64,000 nucleotides of DNA, from NCBI GenBank assembly GCA_022410635.1, contig JAJVDF010000968.1:250825-314824 (forward strand), read 5' to 3'. A model generated the notes under the pieces. That model saw nothing but the letters and a program-made list of their open reading frames with translations, ran no database searches and had not been told where the DNA came from. Both the position numbers and the translations under genes were made by a program. Shown here piece after piece: positions 11,085 through 21,877 of this stretch. Position 1 is the stretch's first letter, and every line of letters begins with the position of its first letter. The stretch comes from Tretioscincus oriximinensis (Eukaryota > Chordata > Lepidosauria > Squamata > Gymnophthalmidae).

Positions 11085-11495
11085 GCTTTCAGCAATTTGT
11101 TCATTTCACCGTACCTTGCTTTTGCTCCTAAGGATGCTTTTCATCTTCCGGCAGAATTCCATTTCTGGTTTTGTCGTATTTCTGCCTGCTTTTCTATGCC
11201 ATTTTTCTCTGATGAAAGTGCTTATTATAAAAGCTTGGATGTTCAGTAACTGCACTAAGCTGGTTATAGTAGCAGCAGCAGCCCTGATATTAGAAGGGTG
11301 TAAAATAAAGCTGTTGTTGTGCTGGCACTGGGGCCTGTTGGGAAGTGTAGTCTGAGCAGCGGACAGTCGCTTCCGCTCAGCCTGGGTGGGGCCCTGCCCT
11401 GTGGACTACAGCACCCAGCCTGCACTGCATTGCCCTGGGAGGGAGGATGCTTCTTGAGTCAATCTTTGCCACCCAATCCTGCTCATGGAATGTNT
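11085..11495 (+). repeat. Unclassified dispersed repeat (GGGAAGTGTAGTC family), longest copy
   Basis: GATGAAAGTGCTTATTATAAAAGCTTGGATG, GCAGCAGCAGCCC, TGTTGGGAAGTGTAGTCTGAGC, CAGCCTGGGTGGGGCCC. The left half matches 34725-34977 and the right half matches 3515-3760. Confidence 0.5.
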
Positions 11496-11544
11496 TTTCT
11501 GTACAGCCGATTAAGAGCCTTGGTGCTGGCCATGGAGAGGGCTG

Positions 11545-11732
11545 TTGGACCCAGTTTCAGCCAACCCAGCTATTTGAAAGCAAGAAATTGCAATTAGATA
11601 AATGGGAACTGTCACAGTGTAGTAGGGAAGCTAGAATGTAAGCCTTCTGGTGAAAAATAAGCTTGTAAGTCACTTTGAGTCCCTTTGGGTGAGAAAATTG
11701 TGGTATAAAAGCCCAGTTCTTCTTCTTCCTCA
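11545..11732 (+). mobile_element. tRNA-derived SINE, 5'-truncated
   Basis: Starts within the body (CAGCCAACCCAGCTATTTGAAAGC) and ends CTTGTAAGTCACTTTGAGTCCC...CCAGTTCTTCTTCTTCC. The tRNA-like head is missing. Confidence 0.65.
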
Positions 11733-11774
11733 GTGAAAGAGAAGATTTTATGAGGGAACCCTAGTTGAATTGGA

Positions 11775-12695
11775 ACATAAGAACATAAGAAGAGCCATAC
11801 TGGATCAGGCCAGAGCCCATCTAGTCCAGCATTCTGTCTCATACAGAGTGCTGCTGGGCAGTCGGAACAGAGGGAAGCAAAATATGCTCCTGTTCATGAC
11901 TCCCTGCAAATGGTATTTCAGGAGTCCTGCCTGTTCCATCCCGGAGGCAACATCCAGACATCCATCCTAGTATCCATTTATACCCTTGGTGTCCATAAAC
12001 ATGTCTAGTCATGCCTTGAATCTATCCAGGCTGTTATCTACCATAGACTGACCAGATTTTCTGAGGCCCAAACTGGGGTAATTAGTATTCATGCTACTTA
12101 CCCACCAACATGCATTCCCTTCCAAAATTCCCGGCCGAGAAATCGGTGAAGCATTTGAGAATTTTTTTAAGTGTGTGAGAATATATAAACTGTATGAGAA
12201 TTTTTGGAGTACATCAGAATTTTTAATTTTTTTTACAGAGGGAAGGGTACCTTCAGGAACTGGCCCCAGTTGCCAGAAACACCTAGTGGTGGTGCAGTAA
12301 TTAATAATAATAAAAAATTTTTAAGTGTGTGAGAAATTTTTGAATTTTGTGATAATTTTTATTTTTTACTGAGGGGAGGGTGCCTTCAGGAGCTGGCCCC
12401 AGATGCCAGAGCCCCCTAGTGGTGGTGCAGGGAATTTTGTTCAAAAAAAGTTTTTTTTAATTTTTTAAAATTGTTTTTCCTCAGCAAAAACCGGGAAAAT
12501 AGCGCCTCCCCTCGGGAGGGCAGGGTAGAGACCTTAAAACTGGGTTTTCCCCACCCAAAAGGGGTCATCTGGTCAACCTATCTACCACCACCTCTTTAGG
12601 AAGTAAATTCCACAGGCCGATGACCCTCTGGGTAAGAAAATACTTTCCTTTGATTGTTCTCACTTTTCTGCCCATCAGTTTCAAGGAGTGGAATG
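11775..12695 (-). mobile_element. CR1-clade LINE 3' fragment split by a hAT element
   Basis: CR1 sequence occupies 11775-12043 and 12588-12695. The inverted (TTCTTATG)n tail is at 11775, with CCAGCATTCTGTCTC, CCGGAGGCAACATCCAGACATCC and, after the insertion, GGAAGTAAATTCCACAGGCCG. See the hAT entry at 12044. Confidence 0.75.
12044..12579. mobile_element. Non-autonomous hAT-type DNA transposon inside a CR1 copy
   Basis: An exact 8-bp target duplication ATCTACCA lies at 12036-12043 and 12580-12587. The ends are inverted: TAGACTGACCAGAT on the left and ATCTGGTCAACCT on the right. Removing the insertion restores the CR1 text found in other copies (GTTATCTACCACCACCTCTTTAGG). The inside is AT-rich with an internal direct repeat (CCTTCAGGAACTGGCCCCAG and CCTTCAGGAGCTGGCCCCAG) and no long frame. 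An 8-bp target duplication is the hAT signature. Confidence 0.8.
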
Positions 12696-13239
12696 AACTT
12701 CTTAAGATATAGTATCATTCCCCTAGAAAAAGTGTTGATGCGCTTTTCCATCATTTTCCATTGCTGGTGGTTGAACTGGAAACCACAGGTGCTCCAGCCC
12801 TTGGACTGACTGAAAGTGCATCAAAACATCACCACAAGAGTTTTGTTGTGCTTTTGAGAACATCCCCAGATCATTCGCCATCTCCAATTTCATTTCAGTC
12901 ATGGAACATCCTTGTGGTGTTTACAGTTTTCAAACTGAGCATTAGAAGAATAAGCCCGGCAATGGCCTCCTCTCTGCCATGTTGATAGTTCCTCAGTATG
13001 GTCACAATTCACTGAATTTTATGATTCAGCCCAGATTTGCATCACTTGATGATATTAAAAGAGTACGGGTAGCAATGGATACAGTCTGGGGTACAATGCA
13101 GAGATTCTAAAGAGAACACAGATACTGTGTTCTCATTCCAATCTGTAAGATTTGTCTTTTTAATGAGTGAGAGAAGTCTGGGGGAGTCTGGAAATTTATA
13201 CCTGTCTCCTGTGTAGCTCTGGCTTCATCATTCAGTTTC

Positions 13240-13400
13240 AGAGAAAAAGATGTTTTAATTTAGTCCACCAAGGGGGCTTGTAGCATTTGGAGACTAATAA
13301 GAGAAAGATATGCGAGCTTTCATAGACACGTCTACTTCTTCAGATAATAAGCACTAACAAGACCTTACTCTTGTCAGTTTCCAAATCCCACAAGCCCCCT
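13240..13400. mobile_element. Penelope-like fragment with inverted ends
   Basis: TTTCAGAGAAAAA, then TAGTCCACCAAGGGGGCTTGTAGC and GAGCTTTCATAGACACGTCTACTTCTTCAGAT, followed by an inverted AAGCCCCCTTGCTGGACTT. A degraded snap-back PLE end. Confidence 0.55.
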
Positions 13401-13479
13401 TGCTGGACTTCCATCATTCAGGTCTCTGGTTTATTCACGGTAGAGATGAAGGTTCTATGAAAGAAAACAGATAATGTAA

Positions 13480-14155
13480 GGAACCTAGGAACCTAAGAGG
13501 AGCACTGCTGAATAGGGCCAGAGCCCATCTGCTGACCATATGACCCCTTTTGGGGAGGTTTGAAAACCCGGTTTTGGGGTGCCTCCCGGTTTTTGCTGAG
13601 GTCATCTGGTCAGCCTAATCTAGTCCAGCCTTCTGTCTCACCCAGTGGTCCACCACTTGCACCTGGGCAGTCTGGAACAGAAGAAGGCAAAATCTTCAAC
13701 TGTTCTTGACTCCTTGCAAAATGTGTTTCAGGAATCCTGCTTGGAACATTTTTTGCTTCCATTCTTCCTCCAGCTGGCCCTTAATGCCCCTGTGTTTCCA
13801 TATCCTGGAAACCATCCTGCTGGATCTGGCCCCACTCTATCTAGTCAAGCATCCTTTTCTCACAAGCATCCTAGTCTCACATAATTACCCACCAATTGCT
13901 TCTAGACTTCTCAAGCAGAAGATGAATGCAAAACCTTCATCTGTGCTCCACTCGTTGCAACTGGAAGCATGCTGGATCAGGCCACAACCCATTTAGTTCA
14001 GCATTCTGTCTCACATGGTGGTCCACCACAAGAGCGAAACTCTCATCTGCTCTTAACTTTCTACAAATGCCTGTCTCTCCTATCTGGCTATCCATTCTAG
14101 TAGCAACTGATATCCTTGTGCTCCATGAAGTAGTCATGAAAGCCTTTGGTGGCTG
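13480..14155 (-). mobile_element. CR1-related fragments, two in tandem
   Basis: Two partial units share GAGCCCATCT...CTAGTCCAGC(C/A)TTCTGTCTCA and CACCAATTGCTTCTAGAC-type text. The first is interrupted by the MITE at 13531. Similar to the CR1-type 3' ends elsewhere but more diverged. Confidence 0.45.
13531..13613. mobile_element. Short hAT-like MITE inserted in a CR1-related repeat
   Basis: GCTGACCATATGACCCC at the left and GGTCATCTGGTCAGC at the right are inverted and match the ends of the larger element at 12044-12579. The surrounding text (CCCATCT...AATCTAGTCCAGCC) is a CR1-type sequence interrupted at this point. The flanking duplication is imperfect. Confidence 0.55.
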
Positions 14156-14164
14156 AGATAAGAA

Positions 14165-14730
14165 CATAGAACATAAGAACACAAGAAGAGCCATACTGGA
14201 TCAGGCCACAGCCCATCTAGTCCAGCATTCTGTGTCACACAGAGGCCCACCAGATGCACCTGGGCAGTCTGAACAGAGGAAAGCAAAATATGCATCTTTT
14301 CATGACTCCCTGCAAATAGTATCTCAGGAGTCCTGCCTGTTGCTCCATCCCGGAGGCAGAATCCAGACATCCATCCTAGTATCCATTTATACCCTTGGTA
14401 TCCATAAACCTATCTAGTCCTGTCTTTAAACTATCCAAGCTGTTAGCTATCACTCCCTCTTCAGGAAGTCAATTCCACAGGCCGATGACCCTGTGGGTGA
14501 AAAGATACTTTCCTTTGTCTGTTCTCACTTTTCTTCCCATCAGTTTCAAGGAGGGCCCTCCGGTCCTTGTGTTGTGTGATAGAGAAAACATTTTTTCTCT
14601 ATTCACCCTGTCCATCCCATGCATGATTTTGTACACGTCAATCAGATCACCTCTCAAATGTCGCCTTTCGAGGCTGAAGAGGCCCAGACGTTGCAGCCTG
14701 ACTTCATAAGTCAGAAGCCTAACTTCTGAG
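14165..14730 (-). mobile_element. CR1-clade LINE 3' fragment with RT C-terminal coding remnant
   Basis: The minus frame at 14469-14747 reads YEVRLQRLGLFSLERRHLRG then DLIDVYKIMHGMDRVNREKM and RVIGLWN, unmistakable CR1 ORF2 C-terminus. Tail AAGAACATAAGAACAC at the left. 5'-truncated. Confidence 0.85.
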
Positions 14731-14915
14731 AGTATTTTTCCTTTCATAGCATAAACATGGAATATCCATAGGGCGTTTGTCCCTAGGTTTGATTATCTCA
14801 GTCTATATTTATAGAAAACACAACCATGTGCAGAGCCTGTGCTAAAGCTATATTTTGCAAGAGATCTAACCTCTGCCTACAAGAGGTGCAGAATTATGTA
14901 GGCAAGAGGGTTTTT

Positions 14916-14934
14916 TGAGAGAGAGAGAGAGAGA
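14916..14934. repeat. (GA)n short microsatellite
   Basis: GAGAGAGAGAGAGAGAGAG. Confidence 0.8.
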
Positions 14935-15315
14935 CACCTTCCTCTCTGCTTTGTTTCGTTTAGGTGTGGCTAACAGTGATATAAAGGTATGTGGAGTATT
15001 TTACAGGGATTTCTTAGGGTTTACAAAAGCAATGAATGTGTGTAAATGTACTGTTCAGATGTTGCTTGTTCCCCCTAGGAGTCTCTCTGACCTTACTTGG
15101 TTAAACAATAATCCACCTCGACTNGCAGCATTCTGAGAATTTCTGGGTTATTTTCAAAACCAAACCATAAGCTTCTAAAGAGCTTAATTCTGGAATATTC
15201 TCTGAAAAAGCCTCCTGTGAGAAAAAAATATAGCAAGAGCAACTTGGATGTGACTCTTATGTTTAGATGGGGAGAGGTGGGAACCAAGCTAGCTTCCCTT
15301 ATTGACAATTCCCAG

Positions 15316-15630
15316 TAAGAAGAAGAAGAAGAACTTGGTTCTTATACCCCGCTTTTCTCACCTTTCAAAGGGACTCAAAGCGGCTTACAAGGATATATTT
15401 TACCCGAAGGCTGACATTCTATCTTCCCCACCAGGCTCTGGTGGTTCCTATGTATCTACTTGCAGTCAGTTGCAATTTCTTGCAATTCATGCTTTCGAAT
15501 AGCTGGGTTGACTAGAGCTACAGGCTAGTGGAAGGTGCTCAGCCCTCCCCACGTCCTACACAGGGCTTCGAAACCTGATCTCCCAGGCGAGAGGCAAATT
15601 CCTAAGCAACTGAGCTATCCGTTCCTTCAA
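15316..15630 (-). mobile_element. tRNA-derived SINE, full-length copy
   Basis: Inverted (GAA)n tail, GGTTCTTATACCCCGCTTTTCTCACC, body, and a head ending CTAAGCAACTGAGCTATCCG (inverted A box). Confidence 0.75.
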
Positions 15631-15649
15631 GAGACATTCCTTACAGCCA

Positions 15650-16170
15650 AGGGTACCAATACCGACTAGGGTGGATCTCTTGATCCTGCCTCTGAGGTGG
15701 CACAACAGGCAGGACTCCTGAAGTACCATTTGAAGGGAGTCGAAAGTAGGTGAAGGTTTCGCCTTATTCTGCTTTGCACAGCCCAGGTGCAATTGGTGGG
15801 GCAATATAGCCTATGACGGGTCCCATCTGGCTCATCCACGTGCAGTCCAGATGATGGGGCCTGCCATAGTCTACTAGCATGCCAATGGCAGATAGGGAAT
15901 TCAGATTTGCCTCTATCTGCTTGAGGCTGCCTGTGTGCAATTGATGGGCCACTGTGAGAGACAGAAAGCTGGACTAGATGAGCTCTGGAACCATTCAGAA
16001 GGGCTCCTCTTAGGTTCTTATATGAGTGCAATTGGCAGATAGGGAATTCAGATTTGCCTCTATCTGCTTGAGGCTGCCTGTGTGCAATTGATGGGCCACT
16101 GTGAGAGACAGAAAGCTGGACTAGATGAGCTCTGGAACCATTCAGAAGGGCTCCTCTTAGGTTCTTATAT
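15650..16170 (+). mobile_element. CR1-related 3' end containing an exact tandem duplication
   Basis: CR1-type 3' text (GATCCTGCCTCTGAGG...TGGACTAGATGAGCTCTGG...CAGAAGGGCTCCTCTTAGGTTCTTATAT). The last 137 bp occur twice, at 15887-16023 and 16034-16170, apparently without a mismatch, separated by about 10 bp. Confidence 0.65.
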
Positions 16171-16174
16171 TTTT

Positions 16175-17999
16175 CATAGTTCCTGGGGTCTTTTCAGAGG
16201 AACTGGAGAAGAGGAAAGAGAATAAGCTTGTGGCTCTTACAACTACTGGAATAGAGGGCAAGAGAAACCATGGAAAGTAATACATATTCACTGCCAATTT
16301 GCTTCAGGGATGGACTGGAGATTCTATAGCTCCCATATAATGACCTTAACAACACGGAACTAGGATAATCACCTTCTCTTTTGGGGGGAGTCACACCCAA
16401 ATTTAAATCCTTTACTCTACTTTCTTAATAGAAGACCATGTTAGTGAAGAATATGTAGCAAATATTCTTATAGTGTCTTAGAGACTAAGAGGAAAAAGGT
16501 AGGATGCAGGCATTTCCATTGGCAAGACCACTTCTTTAGGTAGCTAGGTAGGTGGGTAGATAAGTAAAGAGATACTGTCAATAGATTTTCTACCCTTTTT
16601 CTTGGTGTTCTCCAAGGTGTTATGCGATCCCCTTGCTAGATATTCTGGACCCAGACTTACCCAGCTGCTTCTTTGAAATCTGCTACATCAGTGAAGGTGA
16701 CTAGTAATTCCTCCCCTCACACACATTATCTAAACCAAAGATGGGTTTCCTGAGTTGGTGAATGTCAAAATAAACCATCTTCCAACCCCCTTGATGACAA
16801 GTCCTTTCTTTCTCACTCACTCTAAAAGTGGATTGTTAGATTAAAACATAGGTGTGATCAGGTCTTTAGGGAGGCCCTGCTGCGTGTCCCACCAGTTCCT
16901 TAAAGCAGCTTCAAGCATGGCCTTCTCTGAGGTGGCACCAATACCCTTGTCAGTGAATTCATAATGTTTGTGCAAGACCAGCATTCTGCCTTCAGTGGGA
17001 ACTGCATATTTAATGCAACCAGAAAACATCAATACTAATGGAATAAGCCCATTGCCTGAGTTTAATGCAATGTGGGTGGGGGTCTAGCTTACCAACCTCT
17101 CCCCTTCATGTTCTTCTTTCTTTGTATATTATTTCTTCCCTGTTCCTGCTGCTGGGCTGGGCCAGGTTCCATGGCAACTGTTGCTAGCCTGGCTCTGGAT
17201 TTAGAACATTAATGACATCACTCGAAGCCCTGGGATTTGTCCAAATACTGTCCAATTGTAGAGCCTTCTGGGACTATTGTGACTGGGAAATATATAGATT
17301 CATCCTGGCTTTTCTTCTGCTTGTTTTCCTTGGCACAAATTTTGGGACTTTTTAAAATATATATATCATGGCGGGGGAAGTAAGNAAGGAAGGAAGGCAG
17401 GAGCAACCAGCCTGACTTCATGGAAAATACCCAAGACTTGGGTGTGACAGAAAAGGTTGTTCCCAACAAGTTCACCAAAAGTTCCTCTTAACGCACAAGC
17501 GGCAAATGTCGGCATGCTTGTTGCCACAAGCATCTTTTTCAAGGTCTTTTGGAGAGGCCAGTTGAGGCTGTTGAGCCCGTTCACCCGGTTTCTCCTCTCA
17601 GCGGTTGAAGGCAAAAGGGCTCCAAACTGATTCTCCGGTATTCTTGGAGGCCTGACTGCCAGATTGTGAGAAGTCTATTGCCAAGGCTAGGGGGGTTGAC
17701 ATGGCTAGGCAGAGAAAAACACAGGAGCGCCTCTGACGTTATGATGAGAAAGTGTAGAAAGGAGCCAACGGGTTGCTTGTTTTGACTAATAGGCAAGTGA
17801 TTTCACACTGATTCTCCCACGTTCACCTTTGCGTTCTGCCAAGCATTCTTCCTGTTACTTCCTTAATTCTTCCTCCCTTCTGTGTAGACAATTGTCGGCC
17901 ACACATCATCACCAACAACATTTCTATAACGTTTTTTAAAATGGCTTAGAATGATGGCAGTTTGTAACAGTTCAAAATCCCTNTTGAGGCTGCCAACCC
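16175..17999. other. Intergenic; Penelope-like scraps, otherwise nothing
   Basis: PLE-like scraps near 16455-16545 and 16590-16690 (CCCCTTGCTAGATATTCTGGACCC). 17380-17860 is less AT-rich but without a credible frame or splice sites. Confidence 0.4.
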
Positions 18000-18682
18000 A
18001 TCAACGAGGGTCATTTTTTAACAATTTATAAATGACATAGATGAGGAGATTGAAGAGAAACTGATCACGTTTCCTGATGACACAAAGCTAGGAGGGGTTG
18101 CTAATAATAAATGAGAGAGAGGGAGGATTCAAAAAGATCTAGACAAGTCGGAACAATGGGCTGAAACTAACCAAATGGTATTTCAAGGGAGAAATGCAAG
18201 CTCCTAATGAAAAATGAAAACAGCACGTATAGAATGGGAGGAATCTGTCTGAACAGCAGCTCTTGGGAAAAGGACCTGGGTGTACTGGTAGATCACATGC
18301 TGAACCTGAGTCAACAGGTCGAAGCAGCTGCAAGAATGGCTCAGTTGCTCATCTGAGAGATCGGGTTTTGAAGATCTTTGTGGGACGTGGGGAGGGCTGA
18401 GCACCTTCCACTAGCCTGTAGCTCTAGCCGACCCAACTATTCGAAAGCAGGAACTACAACTGACTGCAAGTAAATACATGAGAACCACCACAGCCTGGTG
18501 GGGAAGATAGAATGTCAGCCTTCAGGAAAAACACCCTTGTAAGCCGCTTTCAGTCCCTTTGGAAGGCGAGAAAAGCGGGGTATAAGAACCTTCTTCTACT
18601 TCTTCTTTTCTTCTTCTTCTTCTACTTCTACTTCTACTTCTTCTTCTTCTACTTCTACTACTTCTACTTCTACTTCTTCTTC

Positions 18683-18713
<31 letters not shown>

Positions 18714-19515
18714 ACTTCTTCTTCTTCTACTTCTTCTTCTTCTACTTCTTCTTCTACTTCTGCTTCTACTTCTTCTACTTCTACTTTTAGTTCTACTACT
18801 ACTTCTACTTCTACTACTTCTACTTCTACTACTTCTACTTCTACTTCTTCTTCTTCTTCTTCTTCTACGTCTACATCTACTTCTTCTTCTGCGTCTACAT
18901 CTACTTCTACTTCGACGTCTACTTCTACTACTTCTTTTTAAGGCAATCCTGGGGTGCATTAAGAGGAGCAAAGAGTCTCCATCACATGGAGTAATTACTC
19001 CTCTCTATAGTACTTTGGTCAAACTGCACTTGGAATAAAGTTTTCAATTCTGGGCATTCCTGTTTAAAAGGGACATTGATAAACTGGAGCAAGTTCAAAA
19101 AAGAGTTATGGCGAATGGTCTAGAAACCATGAAGTCTTGTGAGAAAGGATTAAATGACTTGAGGANGTTTAGTCTGCAAAAGAGAAGACTGAGAGGAGAC
19201 CTGACAGCTGCCTACAAATACCTGAAGGGCTTTTCACAGAGCAGAGGGATCAACTTTGTTCTCATTGGCACAGAGAAAGACTAGAGACAATGGGATGAAA
19301 CTGCAAGGAAGGAGATAAAGATATCAGGAAAATTTTTCTGACAGTAAGGGTGATAAACCAACGAAACAGGGTGCCACAGGAGATGTGAGTTCTCCTATGC
19401 TGGAAGTCTTCAAACAGAAACTGGGCAGCCGTCTGGGATGGTTTTGTGAATCCTGCATTGAGTAGGAGGTTGGATCTGACAACCCTGGAGGTCTCCTCCA
19501 GCTCTAGGATTTGAT
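18000..19515 (+). mobile_element. CR1 LINE fragment split by a SINE with an expanded tail
   Basis: CR1 coding text runs over 18010-18345 (NDIDEEIEEKLITFPDDTKL phrase) and resumes at about 18943 (GCAATCCTGGGGTGCATTAAGAGGAG, then FSLQKRRLRGDLTAAYKYLK). It ends at 19515 with the bird-like tail CTCCTCCAGCTCTAGGATTTGATAAT. The SINE and its microsatellite occupy 18346-18942. Confidence 0.8.
18346..18942 (+). mobile_element. tRNA-derived SINE with a ~345-bp expanded TTC/TAC tail
   Basis: SINE body 18346-18590 (CTCAGTTGCTCATCTGAGAG head remnant to GGGGTATAAGAACC), then a TTC/TAC microsatellite to 18942. Inserted inside the CR1 at 18000-19515. The long Arg/Ser-repeat minus frame over it is an artefact of the repeat. 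Confidence 0.75.
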
Positions 19516-19605
19516 AATAATGATTATGTTCCTCCTCCTCTATCTCATTTTCTTTTTCCATCTTCTTCCTTCCTTTATTTGCCAGAGCACTCTAATTGCA
19601 CTCTT

Positions 19606-19690
19606 TTACTGAGCCTTATTCTGCACCAGCATGTGGATGCCCAAGTTCTGTACAAAGATACAGCCCAGAATAAGGCTCAGCAGGAACCGG
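19606..19690. mobile_element. MITE-like repeat, short deleted copy
   Basis: TACTGAGCCTTATTCTGCACC and CAGCCCAGAATAAGGCTCAGCAGG flank a core of only about 40 bp. Confidence 0.55.
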
Positions 19691-19699
19691 GTCCAACAT

Positions 19700-20929
19700 G
19701 CATTTGTCTGTTGCTTGAAAAAGGTACACAGGCTTCTTGTCAGTTCACTTTTAATCCCCTTTCCCTCTTAATTCCACAATTCCTCTTTGAGATTCTGCTT
19801 TGACATTCTCAGTTGCTAAACTTGAGCCTTCAGAAGCCTGTAATTCACTTCTTGATTGCAAAAGGTTGCTTGGTACCAAAAAGGGGATCTCAAATCCTCA
19901 TTGATCTCCTAACCAGGAGATTACGTTTTTTTTTCTTTTAATGCACCTAAAAAATAAAAAAGCTCTATATCCTGGGTATTAATAGATAATCTTATCATAC
20001 ATACTTTCAAAATATGACTTGACAGGTAGGGTAAAGAGACAGTTCCAATGCATCAGGAAGATTTAGAGGCTTGGTGAAGTGTCAGATAAGGGATGAAACT
20101 GTTGATAGAATATTTTTAGAAATGGAGAGGGACTCTTTCTTGCAAAGAGCCTTGCCGAACACAGCGCTATTGTGTGTTTCATGGCAGGATGCGCTGTGAT
20201 CCCAAGATCCTTTGTGTTTGGTTTCTGGGATGGAGAAGATGCCACACCAGATACCATAAATCCTTTTGGTCTTTGGTCTTCCTACTGTATATCAGCAAAA
20301 TAACCTTTTGAGTGGCCTGGTAGAACTCAAAATGAATTTTCCCTTGGAGGGAGGAATGCTCAAGATTCAGATAATTGTAGTGAACGTCTCCTTCTCCATA
20401 AGAACATAAGAGGTGCTCTGCTGAATTGGGCCATAGTCCATCTAGTTCAGCGGCCTACCTATTGTCCCTGGGCATCTCAAGCAGAAGTCAAAGTCAAAAA
20501 GCTTCACTTATACTCATCTGCTGGACTAAAAGGATTTGCAACCAATGTGCTAGTGTAGACTATGGCAGGCCTTGAATGGGGCCTGCTACAATCTACACTG
20601 ACCTGTGGATGAGCCAAGTGCGACTTGCCATAATCTACACAGGCCCATCAATTGATCTCTTACATGTCGTCTTCCAAGACATTGCAGCCTCTTCCTCCTC
20701 TTCTATTTACATTGCACCAAATTGGTTTTACTGTAAACTATTCTGTGACCGTAAGATACAGCATGGGATAGAAGTGCAAATAAATAACTAAGAACCAAAT
20801 ACTTTGTGGTATTGGCAAACCCTTGCAAATGAACCCAAGCAGAGAGATTACTTTTAAGCATTGCCTCTGTTTTATTCTGCTGTTCCTTTGCCATTTTTGA
20901 GATGGCTTTTCTCCNGAGACCTTGCCTGT
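19700..20929. other. Intergenic; CR1-type scraps
   Basis: A CR1-like minus-strand start at 20398 (TAAGAACATAAGAGGTGC) and MITE-like words near 20560-20650. The rest shows nothing recognisable. Confidence 0.4.
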
Positions 20930-21781
20930 TCTGTGCTTCCGAAACTCAGGCATTCCACGCCTCGTGAAACAAATTTACAAGTCAAAATGGCCGGCGGCCT
21001 GGGGGGAGGTTTCCCCACAAGCGTGTCACTAGTTAAATCCAGATTACCAATGGCCTCGTTGAACCCGGTGCNAACGGAGCAAAGAGTGGCAGCATCCAGT
21101 TTCCCAGCAACCGCCCGGGCCCTCACCATCTCCCCCTTCCTTTCTCCTTTGCAAGCAGGGAATTTAGCCAAGGGGTGCAAGGGTCCTTTCAGTAAGGAGG
21201 GCAGGAAGAGCGGGTGGCNTTTCCCATTCTTGGCCTGTGACGTGGAGAGAAGCTTCTTGTGTGTCTCTCCTTTACTCACGNGCTCCTTCTTTCTGCCTCC
21301 TTAATATTCATGCTTGCACAGGACCTTTAGGAGCCGGAGAGGAGGTCACTGCAGCTATTGGACACCCGGCCACTTGAGCCTGCTAGCGGCTGTGGTTGGC
21401 CCGAATGCCGGAACGAGGGGGTGGCTGGGAAGACAAGCCATTGGTGGCTCCTCTTACACTCTCCTCCTTTCTCTACCCCCCCCCCCCTCTGTCCGCCTGT
21501 GTGTGCTAAAGTGTCAGAGCACTGCTTGGCAAGCAGAGCTGTTGCAAGAAGGCCACAGAACAATCCTTTGGAAAAGCCCCTCTTGATCCATGGAGGGGAG
21601 ACCAGGCCAAGGAGGGGAGACCTAGCGGGTTGCCCATGGGTGCCTGCCCGCTAGGCCTGGGAAGACAGGAAGGGAGGAGAAGCTCTGCAATTCTCTGCCG
21701 CCGCACCATGGAACTGCCTGCTGGATTTCTGTCCCTTTCTTTGTAGCATCACAACAAAGGCACGGCCCCAAGGAGCACTGG
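20930..21781 (+). promoter_or_regulatory. GC-rich block, candidate promoter and 5' UTR exon of ARHGEF10L
   Basis: This is the only long stretch in the first 36 kb that is GC-rich, carries many CpG dinucleotides and lacks a recognisable repeat. It contains CCAAT-type motifs (for example GCCATTGG near 21437) and a TTAATATTCATG segment near 21302. A good splice donor (CTGG|GTGAGT) lies at 21782. Exon 1 of ARHGEF10L needs a spliced upstream 5' UTR exon on this strand, and this block is the best candidate. It is about 14.5 kb from the first coding exon. Linking it to ARHGEF10L is inference. Confidence 0.4.
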
Positions 21782-21877
21782 GTGAGTGTTTAGCCCCCTC
21801 GACCCCTCCGATCCCCCCTCCCCGGGCTCACTCTGTCGCATTCAGTGTGACATGCCAGGGAAATGCCTCCTGGCCCT

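Noticed and set aside
18522..18971. 149-codon minus-strand Arg/Ser-rich frame resembling an SR protein
   Set aside because: It is a translation of the TTC/TAC microsatellite and SINE tail; no real domain or start context.
20861..21304. 147-codon frame in the GC-rich block, starting in or near MAGGLGGGF
   Set aside because: No recognisable domain, contains ambiguous bases, and the opposite strand is equally open; expected in GC-rich promoter DNA.
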